64,000 nucleotides of DNA, taken from the NCBI GenBank assembly GCA_025331565.1, contig JAFREQ010000009.1, forward strand, positions 9,227,501 to 9,291,500. The letters are read 5' to 3'. Below, one piece after another: positions 41,501 to 56,400 of the stretch. Each line of letters opens with the position of its first letter. Positions within the stretch are counted from its first letter, which is position 1. The stretch comes from Holacanthus passer (Eukaryota; Chordata; Actinopteri; Pomacanthidae). Position numbers and translations under genes: made by a program. Under the pieces are notes generated by a model, which was not told the DNA's origin, did no database searches, and saw only the letters and a list, made by a program, of their open reading frames with translations.

Positions 41501-44500
41501 AATCGCTCGATGAAAAGGTCCTGCCTATTTCTTAAAAAGAAAGTCAGAAGAGTGAACGCTGACAGATAGCAGCCTCGGGGAGTTTCTCCTCTTGTGGAGG
41601 GGCAGTGCTGTTAATGGCCCATCAGTCAAGTCAGCTGGCCTCAAAGCAAGAGGCCCAGCTCCGCTCCGCCTGTACACTCCACGCAGCACAGTCAATTACT
41701 TCACATTAATCACTCCGAGGGGTAACTCTTCCTCCTGCTCCTTCATGCAGACGAAAACGAAGAGGGTTGACTGTCCTCAAATTATGAACTTTTTGTGTGA
41801 CCGTTTACAAACTACAATTCGAGTCCCTCTGTGTTCAAATATACAGTTGAGAACAGTATAGGCTGGACTTGGCAGAGCGGTGGCCTTTTGCAACTCTCAA
41901 AGCAAAGATGGGGAAGGAAGGAAGGAAACGTCTGAGCCCGTTGTGTGATGCATCAATCCGTAAACCTGCACGCAACCTCCAGACCAGCTCTGGATGTCCT
42001 GTGCATCAAATCAAACTGGCACACGGGTTCTTGCATCGCAGGCACGAAGCTGCTGACCTTTATCAATGTCCCTGTTTTCTAACAGTTAGAAAAGACACCT
42101 AAAATAACTTTGCATTATTGTAATATTCACCAGAAATTGAGTAGATCAATGGCATTAAATAAGAATCTTTCCATTACTTTAACCTTTAGCCTGTTATTGT
42201 GTCCAGCACCAGCCATGTCTCCTGCATTGGCTACATCATTTTGGGGGAATATAATGCCAGCACGATTGTTCTTTTTAACAATAAAACAACATAATGCTCA
42301 TATTAAACATATTTTCTATGTATGTATTTGTGAGAGGCTTTTGGCTCTTTTAACAAATATCAGCTCTCGGCAATTAATGCATCATTGTTATGATTCTGTT
42401 TAGGCACCTCAAAGCACTTGGATGAGAAAAGGGAAGCATCATAACCATATTTGCACTATGGAAAGTGTAGGAACCAAGAGTTTTGGAATTTTGACTATTG
42501 TGTTTTTAATTGGCCTCTTGCAAATATGCACTCTTTCAATGACTCTGGTCTTGGCTACTTGGAACACTAACTTCAAGTGGGATAGGATGCAGACCCCAGT
42601 CTTCATATAACAGTTCACCGCATAGAGCAATATCAAAGCCCTTCCTTCATTGTGCCACCACATGAGCATAATCTGGGTGGCATTATGTTTCCTCCCAAAA
42701 CACAACAGCCAGTGAAAACTAGTTGTGCCTCAATTAGAGAATTAAGAGATAAGGCGACTTGCGTCCGACTCACCAACAACCTGAGGCAGAGTGGAAGCCT
42801 CCATGTCCAGCATGATGGTGCCCTTCTCTATGCACGTCCGCAGTTCAAAAAGGCTATGTAGGGACAGCGTGGCCACGTGGGGTTTACTCCACCGTTCACC
42901 TCCCTTCTCTACCTTCTCCTCAAACTTGATCCACCTGGAGGGATGAAAAGGGAGGAAAAAGACTGGATTAAACTGGGAACAGTTACAGGCAACAATGTGT
43001 GAACCATTAAACAGGTATCTTTTATAGCATAATCTTGGCTAAGTATTTACAGTATATGAAGGTGCTACTCAAAGAATCATGAACTAATCCCCAATTGCTG
43101 ACTATGTGGAACATCAAGCTACATGACGGGACCAAACAGCGTATCAACATGCAAAGAGCTCAATACACAAGTAAAAATAATAAAGGTTAATTTCTAAACC
43201 ATAGAAAAGTCTGTGATGTGCTTGTGTGGAGTTGTGTCACACAATCAGAAAAAACAGAGTTGATGCTAAATTTACCAGACAACTCACCACCTTTCACATT
43301 AAATATATGACTGCACGAACGCAATACAATGGCCTGACAAGAAAAAAATGCACGTCTTAAAATGTCGTGTCGTACATTTGCCATGTAGTGGTGTGCAAAA
43401 CATAATTTCATTGGGAAACAGGTGATTAAACGTGTATGTATTCAAAGGCAATTTGGTCAAGTAGAACTAACTTTTCCTTTCATTAACACCTTAATACTAG
43501 AACTTCAAAACTCTCTTTCTCAATGAGGCCTAATTAAGTATCCTCTGACCAAAGTCAATGAGCAGGTGGACAGTGTGTGGGAATTTATTCTTTCTTTTGC
43601 TTAGGGTTCAGTTAAAATGATCTGTTCTTAAATTCAGAGGCAGTTTTATCATTCCTAGTTTCTTCATGTATTTTTTTTTTTTTTTTTAAATCGCTCTCCC
43701 TCCCCCCTCCCTCAGAGTCAGGGAGATGAGAAACTGAACTGGTGCTTAGCAGTTCTTTCTACACCAGGGTTTTATTTGGCCGGTTTGGCTGCCAAAATTG
43801 CACTTGGCAGACAGCCAGCACTTCCCAGCACTTGCAAGATCTTTTATTCATCTCGAGTCTGCCGAGTGCACTTGTTGAGACTTTGGAACGAGTTTTAATC
43901 TCTGCAGTGATTTGTAGAATAATACATTTGACATTAAAGATGCCTGATTGATTTTGCCTTTTGTAAGGAATGCACAGTGTAAATATTTAAAACTGAAAAA
44001 ATCACTTTTTTTTTGAAGGGTCTTGAACTGTGGTCTTCTTTTAACCTTTTTAACCCTGCTGATCCTCTTGTATTGATTTATTACTAATTTTTACTGTGGT
44101 GATTCAGTTGAACTTTTGGCTGCAGGAAAATCTGATGTGAATATGACATGATCACACATGTAATTCCCAAATCCACACTGTCAAACACCATAATGTACTC
44201 ATATTTTATTTGCATTTTTGACGGACATGTACTTGGTCCAATCCAGGCTAAACTTAGATATAGTCCCAATGAGTAGGTTTCTGCAGGACTGACAAGCAAG
44301 AGTGTCAACTTTTGAATGATTCAGTTAAAGCCCAACCCTGGACAATACTACATTTCTAAATAATAATGAACTCAAACAAAAATTGAACTCAGCTGTATAA
44401 AGCTTTCCTGAGTTAAAGTAAAAGCATTTTTAAAGTACTGAACGACTCTGACAGCAGAGCTCTTCAGGAGAGTTCCTCTGAAAATCATTCAACCAACAAT

Positions 44501-47431
44501 GAACCAAAATGTAACTTCTATCTGCGGTACAATTGGTCAGAGGTTAGGATAACAAATCAACTCATTTGGAGCCTTAAACAGCAGCCCAGGGATCCAGTTT
44601 CCCCCTGAGAGAGCTTCACTCATCCAACGCTAATGATGTATAAACAATCATCCCATCTCTATCCCATCCCATCCCACTAGTGGGCCACACAAGAGCAACC
44701 TGTGAAACCTTGCTGTTTATGCTGCTCCAAATTCAATGCCCCAATGTTGGAAGAACTGGCCTGAGACTGACAACTAGCTGGAGTTTCAGATATTTGCCTC
44801 TGGGATGGACAAAGACACTGATTTGTACATACTCAAAGAATTTTGCTGAGTAGACGACTTTTCACAGTCAACCGTATTATACTTTTTGAATGATTCAGTA
44901 AAAGTCAATGGAGAAGGTTTCTGAACACCATTACAACTGTAAAATCAAAAGGTCCACATAGTACAAGATCTTTGAGAGGAAGTCCTTCGAGGTCCTTACC
45001 TGGCCGTCTCCTTCCACTCCATCTCCTGTCCATCCACCGACAGCAGCTCATCCAGCTCAGTGAAGAGTTGCGGGGGCGCCGGGCCGTCATCCTCCTCCCC
45101 GAGGATGAAGCGGATCCTCTCAGCTGCCGGTGAGACTGTGGAGAGAGGAAAAATACTGCGGTTCATAGGCTGGCAATGGTGCCCGTTGGGCAAGGGTTTG
45201 GGCACCGACTTTCCCTCCTCAGCTGGACCCTTCCAGTTGACCTCAGGAGGAGGTGGAGGTGGTGGGATTTTCACCATGACCTCCTCTCCTTTCTCCTCCG
45301 TGTCCTCTTCCTTTTCCTCTTTCTCCTCTTGGTTATTGTTGTTGTTAGACATCTTTAAAAACTCAGTGAGCCCCCCTTCACTCTCCAAATCAGCTGAGCC
45401 GGGGTTTGCTCCACAAGATAGAAGTCGGCGACACAAGCTCACCGAGTCCCAAAGACGCAGCTAGACCCTCATTAAAGTCTCGGGTGGAAGTGACAGTGGC
45501 TCTCAGCTGCCTGCTCCAGCACTTTGTGAGCCAGGTAGGAGGGGGCCGATGGGGTTTAGGGGTCCCCTCATTGACAGTGTCCCCACAGCTAGCCCCTTCT
45601 CCCTCTCTGCCCCGTCTGTTCAAACAGGCCTTCGCCATTGGCCCTCCAGCCTTGGCAAACTGCCCTGGAGCCCCTCATTAACAATTAGGAAATGGTTCAC
45701 AAACTGGCCTATTCTTTAGCAGAGGCTTGGCTTTCCTTCCCTTGTCTTCTCATTTGAATATTTGGAGAGCAACACAAACAGAATTTCAACAGGACTGATA
45801 CATAAATTACACTTTTCAGTGCTATTCAAACATGCTGTAAATGGTCGACAACATCGCAGCTTGTTCCAACAAGTGGAAACAATATTTGAACTTTGATTGA
45901 GAGCCACAATCACTAGGCCCATACATGTAGGAAAATGTACACAAAGACAACGGTCATCAGCAAACAACTACACATGACCAGTGTACGGGGCATCATTAGA
46001 GCTACAGCTTGTTCCTAGAAAAGCTCACACATTGTAAATTAATGATGTCGTCTCTGCTCGAGGAATCAGACTGCTACTGTGTAAAAGCTGCAAATTGTCC
46101 ATCTCTTGTGCACATGCTGCCTGATGGAGACTGATGTGAAATTTTTTTAAGAGAAAGTTTACAGAATCTCCAACACTGTCCATGTACCTGGATTTTATTT
46201 TGAACTGAAGTAGAATCCTTTGACGAGCAAATACTGCTCAGACATTTTACAGTAGGTGTCTTGACTTGTCATAGCAGGAACAGCACAGTCATGACTAGTG
46301 AATGATTAATGAAGACCCTGGATTGGGCTGCATGAGCTAAGATTGGATGTAAAGTCCTTCCTGGGTTCTTATGATTTCGGTCATTTGTGTGTGTCTCAAG
46401 GACCTCTCGTGGTTCTGATGATGCAGCTTTAAAATCGACATCGACACACAGCCTGGCCTGCACTGCCTGTTCCCCACCCATATGCCCCACACATACCTGG
46501 TGGACATCTGCAGTCTACTGAGTGATCGACTCTAACCCCACCTGACCCTAACCCTACACATGAGCTACACCTGGCAGTTAGTGGGTGCAAATATTTAGCA
46601 ACAGCTACAAAAGAAATTGTTTGTATGGTGCAACCTGTTTTGATTTAATCATTGGATTGGAATCGAACCAGGTTGAGTTTGAACAACCAGTTCCTGGATG
46701 GCTGCACATGTGTTTTCCGCTTGAGTGAAAGTTCGGCAAAGCTATTTTGGGAAGTCACCAAACTCAGTGCACCAATGGGAATTTTGAAAATGTAATTTGT
46801 CCTTGTTCTGATCAGGCAAAGCAATCCATCACCATAAGACCTGGCCTCATAAATATGGCCTGGGATGCCCACTGACACTCACTGTATTTTCTTCCCTCTA
46901 TAAGGGAACCTCACACTTGACTCTGATCATCTTAAACAGAGGTGAAAATCTAGACTCCTACTCAGTGTCATCTGGATGCTGTAGTTTAAAAAAATGTGAG
47001 AAGTGCAGGAAAACCTGCATCAATTCCTTTAAAACTTCATGTTAAGAAATCGTGTTTCTTATATAACATTTTGCCTTAATCAGATGGAGGTGTCAGTTTG
47101 CAAACAAAATATACAAACGTCAGTCAAGTTTAAACTTTAATTATTTTTTGCATTCTTGCTAGAATATACTGTATTGCTCTGTGCCAAAATGACCAATGTG
47201 ATGTTTTCACTGTGTTTTTACACGTCTGTCTTTGTGAGGACCACTTTAAAGTCAGGGCATTTTGTCCGATTCTCATTTCTTCAAAAGGCTTTTTGAGGGT
47301 TAAGGTTTGGTTTTAGGATCAGAGTTAGAATTAAGTTTGGGTTGAGAGTATGGGCATGTAGTTGAGGTGGTCATGGTCAAGGTTAAGGAATGCATGTCAC
47401 TGAGGACCCTCACAAGTACAGAAGCACATGC

Positions 47432-47490
<59 letters not shown>

Positions 47491-50400
47491 TGATAATAAC
47501 AAAGCTGTCTGATCTGATTGCATAACCATTTGCTAATACTGTGGCACCAGAGGGTTGACTACAGATAATGAATATATTTAATTTTGACCACTTGTATTAT
47601 TAAACATGCAGTTTTCTCTGTTTCAGTGGATTCTTAGTCTAAAAAAAATGCATTTAAAAAAAACTGTCAGGGACCCAAAAACCTGCCATAGAACCCCGCT
47701 GAAATGGTTGGCAGGCTCTGGCAGAGCGAGCACTGTGAGTGGTGAGAGGGGAAATGAAGGGAAGTGGACTGTATGTCTGGCTCTTAAATGACAAATTCAT
47801 TACAATCTCTGCAACACAGAGGAAGGACAATAATCCAGGCTGACCTGAGCGTCTCTAACTGGACTTTCCTTTGCAGATGAAGTTTAGACAATTACACACA
47901 TGCAACACTTAACATTACATCACCTTACACATTGAGTCGTTAATTCATTCATTCAGTCAGTCAGCAATAAGTGGCCGAACAGTAAATGAGGCGAAGGCTT
48001 GAAGTTTCCCCCTATTGTGTTTTCCGCAGCACAATAACAACAACAGCAGGTACGAGCCAGACGAGCAGCTGTAAGATTACTAGGTGGGGGGATAAACTGT
48101 CTGCTGGCACACACACACATACATACACACTCAGACACAGACACACACACACATACATTTCCACAAGCTGCAACTAGCTTAAGTCGCTGCAACCTGTTTA
48201 ATAAGAGGTTAAGGTGTTCAGGTGTTAATAATACCTTAGGTGAAATAATTAACATGTGCGTTTCACACATTTAGCTGACACTCATAACTACAGCGATTTA
48301 TGCTGATTACAGTAAACAGTTAAAACAAGCTTTAAATACCTATATGGCCAAAATTACATGCAAACAATGGCAAGCAGTGCACGGCGACAGTCCAAGCCTC
48401 AGGGATGCCGACTCACACAGAACAACTACTGCACTGCTGTCGTCCTTAAATGTGCGTGCAGTTAATAAAAAGAAGGGGCGAAGAAATACAGTAAGAGCAG
48501 GACAGTAAAGGTGTGTTGGCTCCAAATAGCAGCGTGGAGTGTTTTATCATAATAATACAATTGCAATAAAACAATCAACAAATACTAAATTATTGTTTTC
48601 TTCCCTGTGATCCTGCTGAAGGAAACACATTATCTTAGCAGGAATACATTTTGGCACATGATAAGAAAAAATCTACATGACACCCAGTGTTTACAGCATG
48701 AAGGTGCCACTTGCTGTACCTTTCTACAAGTTCAAACTACAGCCATTGCATTTTAATTTTACTAGCAATAACAAATTGACCTTTCACAATAATGTATGGC
48801 AAAGAAACAAGTTTTCATGGCCAAACTCCTGTCAGGGGACATCTAAAGTATATGTACATCTGAAATTGTCTTGTACTCATCCTTAAAGAATAAAACATAG
48901 AAATTAAAAATTGATTCTCCAAAGCTTCTTCTAATACAAAGCAGGCATCTAAAAACTCAAGATTTTACCCGAGAGATATTTTCTAATTCTTCACGAGAAA
49001 CTGATGCTGCCTATCCATGCTATCCAGCAGAAACCCAATTTGGTAACAAGCACAGTGTTGGTGTCAATGCAATACTGTCCCACTCGAGTAGTTGCTAAGA
49101 GAGGGGAGAATGGTGGGAGGGTGGGTGAGAAGGGTTAGGGGGTGAGGCTCAGTGCAGAGTGAAAGCACAGAGGGGTGAGAGCGAGCACGAAAAGGAGGGA
49201 TAGAAATGAAAATCCCATCGTTCAAATGCAATTTCAAAGCTCTGTGTGCTCTAGCCAAGAGCCATGGGCATACAAAGAGGACTTTGTCCCAGCAGCAAAG
49301 GCTCATGGGATAGGGGATGGAGGAAGAATGCCCGCTGCCCGGCAAAAAGCTTAGTGTGGCTGCCACTAAAGGCCTGTTTAGTCCCACTCTTGACATGCAT
49401 CCTACACAAATACCTTCCATCTCCTCTGACCTTTTTGAAAAACCCAGCACAGTAAATGGCTACATGGGATCTAATAGCACGTTCATTGTTTGTGACTGTA
49501 CATGCAATGATAATGCAGCTCTGCAGCACCTCATTCAAAGCAAAGAGAGGACCGCTGAGAGTACAGGAAATGTTTTCCATGCCACAAAGTCTAACATTCA
49601 GTATGCAGGGCAGCGAGCGCGCAGGCAGCGAACGGGGATTGGGTTGAATGCAGAGTAACACCCAGAGGGTGATTCATTCAGCACAGTATTTATACCCAGA
49701 CCATCAAACTGTGGTATTTTGTTGTGATAGCTGAGGTGGGCAGCTTCTGATGAGAATATAACAAATACCAGCTGGGGGGGTTGAACCTGAAACAAAGGGA
49801 CTGCTGCAGGTATACTGAATGTACAACCACCTATTCTCTGTGCTTTCACTGTGAACAGCCAGATGCACGTTTCCCAAGATTGTCATGAAACACTCGCTTT
49901 CACGATTGAAAACATCTTTTAGCAAGTGTTTAATTCTTATTTCACTTTTGCGATCTTTACATCCGACGTACTGAAACATAGCACAACAGTAACATATGCA
50001 GAGAAGAGTCTGGCTCAGAAATGTCAGTTACACAACATCTTACTAACATTAGCCAAGATTATACACGGATCAAATAGAAAAAGTAAGACTGACAAAAATG
50101 AACTGAGGGACAGCACACCTCAACTGGTAAGCCAATTATTTAATGTTTTCCAAATCATTAGAGGACACTCTTGGAGGATTGATTTTCCTTCACGTTTGCT
50201 GCAAAGTTTTATCGCCTTCAGTCGTGATCTTAATACAAGATCAAAGAACTGTTTATCTTAATGGACTGTGTCTTATTTCCAGGCTGAGTCCATTGAGCAG
50301 AATCAATAGAGAACGCCAGGGCAGCGTTGAGTCTAATCAGAGCATCAAATCAAAGCATTTGCGAACTGATGAAACTCAGTCTGGTGAGTTAAAAGGGGTC

Positions 50401-53400
50401 AGCATTGACTATGTCTGACTGTTAACTGTCTGACAAGAGGATGAAGATTTAACAGAAGAGGCGCTCAAAGACTGTCCGAGGAGCAAAAGGTTCAAGCTAA
50501 TTCTTGACAGTTCAGACATAGTATCATTGCATATGTTCAAACAGCAAGCCATGACAGCAATCTTACAGGACCAAAATCCACCACAGAACAGCAGGTATTA
50601 CAATTTTCCAACTGATTTTCAACTGATGCCCACAAGCTCGTGTCCACTGTCTGACCTTCATTCTGAAAAGTAAGGTATCATTTCCTGAAGTAGATTAGCA
50701 GACCGACTGTAGGTACAAAGAAACAGTAAAGTCTGTAGCTTGCTGTCTATCTCCCTGCCCATTATGTAATAAAGCATACCCTAAAATCTTCATGCAGGGC
50801 CACTTTATCCAATTCACTGTCCAGAATGAGAAATAATATTGATTGCACAAGAACAAAGGGGTTAAAGAAAGGCTGCGTATGTGATGGGTTGGAGGGTATT
50901 GTTGATTTAAGTGTCAATCAATGAAGATTAACTCATCACAACAATAACTCATATCCAGAAAGACACAAAGTCAAACAAAATGATGGCTTTTTAAAGGGTT
51001 TAAGTAGTTTATCCAATCAATACCCAGAGACCTTTTCTACTGATAGAATTTAGTTTTTTTCCTATGATGCTGAAGAATATCTTTAACAGTCTGCTGCTCT
51101 GTAGACAGTCCAGTCTCACAACCTCCAGATCTACCGTATTTCCACACTGTTTATACTTTGCAAGCACAGGAGAAGGTTTCACAAAACCTTGCCTCCTCTT
51201 GCAAAAAAGACATTAATGATTGTTTGAATTTCTGAAATCAACCAGAATCATCAAGGGAAATCCAATGAGCCTCCGTGGGAAAGCAAATGTTCTTCTTTTC
51301 TGACTCCTTTGTCCACTGTGTCCTGGCCAGACATGTAATCAAAGGAGTCCTTGTCAGTAATTTCTCACTCAAAACTCTGTTAACGTCTCCTCACTTTGGA
51401 TCCTTCCTTGTGACACTCAGCAAAAATAAATAGTAGGAGCATGTCTAGCACTGTGACAGCTGTAAATGTTTGGGATGCAACTCATATTACTGTGGCCATG
51501 TGATGTGGGCAGCTCCAAAATGTCAACTTTTCAGGAACCAGAAGAAAAACAGCCACCTACCTCGACCTTTGCATTTATCTAATCAAAGTCAGGATTGTAC
51601 TTTTAATTCTGAGAGAAGCAGGAATCCTTCTAGTGAAGCAACAACATTCAATTGGAGAGTCACAAAAAAACAGTCTAAACTTGCTCTCTCTGACTTTGGG
51701 AAATTAAATCCATTTGTATAAGAATCAAGTTTCTAAGTAATCTTTGTAATCCACTTTGAGAGAACATTTGATCCTCCTGAACAGAGGGGGAAAAAGCTTT
51801 GTGGAAAAAAACAAAAACAAAACATGCTCATCAAAATGAGCAGGGGTCAAATGGCCCTGCAGTGGACACACATGTAACCAAGAGGATGTGCTTGCAGTCC
51901 CTGCAGCGTCCATCTGACCAAACAAGAGGATTTCAGTCCAGACAACAGACAAGGGCCTTCCCCCGGGGCCAGCCATGTTTCCCAGAGAGAGTAACACAGG
52001 GGAGGGCAGTGAGTAACAGTAGGACATTAGGTATACTGCATGCCTGTCAGTATTTGCGTGGCTGACAGATGCCTGCAGAATCGAGTTTTAGTCGTACAAA
52101 CATTTCTCAAATGCAGAGCTGCCCTAGAGTCACAAATAGCCAAGTACACAAATAAACAACTTTTTTTTTTCACTAGCAAAGGTTGACTAATTGGAAAAAC
52201 TGCAATAAAAGCTTTATGTTAAAAACCTGAAACCTTAAACGAAATGAATGGGATTTTATTTCTGATGACCATGACATTCATGACGTTGGAAGGCCAGTCA
52301 TAGAGTTTGCTCGGGCCTTCAGAGTTACTACATGTCAGCCCAGCAGAGCACCTATAGGAGATGTTGGAGTGCTGTCCCCACTGCTATCCAAACTGCATAT
52401 GAAGGAATATCTTTTGGAAGAATAATGGAAGACAAGAAGAACAAAAACTGCTCTGGTGGCTCACGGTGGCCCGACACCTTACTGAGACACTTTGTATTGG
52501 TTCTTCCTTTCATTTTTAACTCATTTAATATGGCTTGCTTTTCTTTCTTTCTTTCTTTTCTTTTTTCAGTTTTGTCGCAATTTGCTTATTTAAGCTTTGT
52601 GCTATTCAGTATTTGAGTCCAAATTTATTTACTTAACATCCTCCATTCCCAACTCTGCCTGTGATGGTAAATCCATTCATTGTGTAAATTGCAATTGTAT
52701 AACTGGAAACTGCCATCTTGTGTTGCCGGACGGCCTGTGTGATAAAACACATGCATCCAAATGTAACTGTGTTTTTTAATCACTGTTCTCTTTGGCTTAA
52801 CTCAATAAGATTTTTTCTGTCTCTTCCTCTGAGAAATATTTGTCTCAACTTGTCAAAATGGGGACAAAAGAAATATCCCTGTTGCTGAGGATGTGTGCTG
52901 TGTTTATCACAGTGGTTTCTCTTTATCTTTTCTCTGCTAATACTGTACAAGTGTGCCTGAAGTCTCATTCAGTGCATGCTGAAAAGCTTTGATCCACTTT
53001 CAGACACTTTGCTGTTCTATTGACGGTTTCCCCAATCAGATAAGGCCACAGTCTATTATTAGGAAGAAACACTTATATTCAGTAAATAACCTTAAAAGTG
53101 GCAACAGTGTACTTAATGGTTCACATCAAATGGAATATAAATTGTACAAAAGACTGTTTACATACAATAAAGTAAATGAACCCCCGACTGTACATCAATA
53201 CCAATTGTACTTTACAAAACATCAACAGCTATATGCTATCTGGCCCATATGAACCAGCAGAACACCGCCGTGTTGACTGTTAACAAAACGTCAATGCTCA
53301 CAGTCTGCTGCCAACGTAGTCGCATTTTCCATGAATGGAGAATTACCAGTGTCGCTGTAAACAAACCCATGTGTGTAGGGTTTCACACGTTTTCTCATCT

Positions 53401-56400
53401 CAGCCAAACTTCAAGGAGTTTTTTTTTTTTTTTTAGGAATCACAGATGGGTTTCTCCCCTTTGACACACATTTGTATTTGGTATATATGCAAGCAGCAAA
53501 AGTATTTTGAATGCAAAGGTAAAGACTCAATGTAGCCACGATTGGATTTGAAGTGGGAATCTGCAATGGCGAAAAAGACAGAGTAAAATGAAAAAGAATA
53601 TATATCCCTACACCCCCTCACACACCAAATGTACTTAAAGTCTTCTTATACATTCCTACATTCCTGTTTATCACTTGTTTCTTCAACTATGTGGAGTGAA
53701 ATATGGATATTTGGATAATTTGGAGTATGTTTCTCTTCAGCTGGAAGACTTTTGGTTAATCAGATCTGTAAAGATTAATGGAGTTTACATCTAAATATGG
53801 AAAAGCAGAAATAACCCAGCTGGGTGATCTTGCACTTCACTTATCATATAATAGGCACGTAAATGAATGAAAGACTCCAACAGAAAGGTCAGACAATTAT
53901 GTAACCACCACAATGAAAAACAACAACCAAACACTCGTCGACAATGTTGTCCAGGCCGTGATCCATCTCGGCTCCAAATACAGGCAGCAGTCTCAATCTT
54001 GTTAAACCAAGTGTGAGCAAATGAGCCGGCAAGGCTGAAGAGTAACTGTAACGCTGTTTACTCACAGCAGGTTGGAATGTTTACCCCACCCAAAACACAG
54101 CCTTCACGGCCCCACAGACGAGATCCAACATCCGTGCCAGGTCTGTGTAAATGCTCAATAAACAGACACTTTGGTTTAGATGAGGCATCAGGTGAGGCTC
54201 TCAAGAGGGACCAAATACCATCTTCATGGCCATTCAGTTCAGTCAGATCAGCCCCTCTAAAACACACATTTCTATGGACAAAAAGTAGTTCCAACTCTTC
54301 TGCAGACAAATAGTAAGTGAGAAAGGAAGCAGAAAAAATTTCTGCGGCACAAAATTTAGCTTTACCTTCAGGCCTCTAAAAACTATTAAAATGAAACAAT
54401 GAGAGAAGTGAACTTCACTCACAGCTCATGGGCATCATCAGCCTGTGACAATGGGCCGTAAGTGGGCATTACTAGGTTTCAAAGAGTCACAAGTTTAAAT
54501 GTAAAGTAGCTTCATTAGAATTGGTAACAGGAAAAGTTCAGATTACACTGCACTTCTGATTCCAGACAGCGAGCAACAAGATATCTGAAACACAGACGTG
54601 ACATCAATACTCACATCTTCAGCCACTGTGGAAACATATTACAGACCAGTGTGTCCCCAAGTAGCTCAATACATCTGACTGTGATCAAGGAACCCAAAAA
54701 ATGTATGAATATCACCATTTTGGCTAAATATGCATCATCACAGTCAGTAGCAGGAACCAGATGGGCCGGGCTGTAATCCATTCTCTGACTGGATTTACTG
54801 TATGTGCTGAAGAAAATCCCCCATATCAAGTGACGCATTGTAAAATCCAGTTCTGGTGTGTTTTGGTCCTCTTGTCACTTCCTGCGAAAGCAGGCATGTG
54901 TAAAATTACATCATTCTCTAGAAATGAGAGCGGCCTGTCTCATAAGTGGATTTGACGGAAAGCAAGGACATTTTAAGCCTCGTTCACAGAGGCCTACTGT
55001 TACACATGGACCTCCAGAGATCAGAGAATTACCCTCCAGTCTCTGTTTTTCTCCAGAATTACTGCATGTTATTGCTATCAGAGGATCCCTGTCTCACCAC
55101 AATTCAGACATGAATCTGTGGATCCCAATCTTTTTGGCTGGTGACCTTTTGTGTCTATGGGCATATGTTTATGAACTGTAAGCAGTTCAACCAAAGTGTT
55201 ATCTTCCCTCCTCTCTCATATCATTTCATCTGGATAGATTTCAGAGGCCTTGAGAGGTAAACTCTCCAGAATCTCACAAATACAAAGATTTAGATTCTAT
55301 CAATAATAATCTTCTACATCAACTTTTCTCAACTGTTAATTATCTTGTGCCTCCTTCAGATTACTGTCATGAATTGTGATGAAGTTGCACTGTTTTAAAA
55401 GCACAATGATCTCTTGACATTATAAGACAAAACATCTTATTAGTATAAAATAGGATATTGTTTTAGCTTCATTCTCTCCAACGCATTTCCTTTTGTAATC
55501 TATTTCAATTCATATAAATAGGATTTCAGTCTCACGCCAATTCAAACCTTAACTTGAACATGGCTGAGAAAAAATGTTGACATCAAAAGGAGTTGAGTTT
55601 ACACTTGAACTCACATCTTAAGTAAGAGTCACCTAGTGTGACCTTTCTCTCCTCCCTTTCTTTCTCAAGTTTCCCTCAAACTGGCCGGAGCTCTTTATCC
55701 GAGCATCCGCGGATCGGGCAGCTGCGCCTCAGGGCACATCGTACTTTACACTCCAGCCAACCAGAACTGGAAGTCCTAACACATATAGATGCTAACACAC
55801 CCGCACGCACACAAAGACAGATACACTTATGTCTACAACCAAGGACTAAAGCACAGGAAGGCATGCACTTACACGCTGTACTCAAGAGACTCACATCAGC
55901 ACTGGTACAGTTATATCTGAGTAGCCATTACTTGTAGAGAAAATTCACTCTGCTCTGTCGAAACAGACTTGTCACTCAGCAGGACATGCAGGGCTATTTC
56001 TGGCCACTAACTGGACTCAGCAACTTCTCTTGGGGTCACAGGGAGTTACAGGGGCTTTCTTCTGGAAAAGAGAGCAGCCTTCAGCAAAGACAGACATGAG
56101 CCCTAACCAGCCTTGACGCAGAGTCCATCAGAACTTACTGAGAGGTTTGAGGATGCTGTTGCTGGCCTCATCGTTGTTTTCTGTGTCCGACTTGTCAGAG
56201 GCGTTCTCCGTCAACCTCTCCTTTCTGTCCTTGTTGCCGGTTCTCCGACGGTGACGCCTCCGACGCCGATAGCTCTTGGGCACGTGCACGCCGATGTAAA
56301 TGGTGTGGTGACCTGCAAAAAAGCGAAACAGCAGATGAATTCTCCGACACCAAGCATCCTGATTCAGATTGCTAAGATGATGCGCCTGAATTTTACGGCT

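Larger units (their letters stand above)
45701..56138 (-). other. slc4a4 intron 2, upstream of the NBCe1-A promoter region
   Basis: About 10.4 kb without a recognisable exon. It holds a GAGGAC-type repeat (47215-47425), the (GT)n(GA)n tract, CA-rich DNA near 48103-48155 and short chance frames on both strands. Distal enhancers for the internal promoter could lie here but none can be supported. Confidence 0.5.

Noticed and set aside
45353..45442. Upstream extension of NBCe1-A to [14 protein letters not shown]....
   Set aside because: The frame is open but contains no ATG before MSNNNNN; the apparent start is GTG. Treated as 5' UTR.
49064..49661. Cluster of open frames (up to 136 codons) on both strands in intron 2.
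   Set aside because: Mutually antisense frames with no family resemblance and no phase-compatible splice sites linking them to slc4a4 exons.
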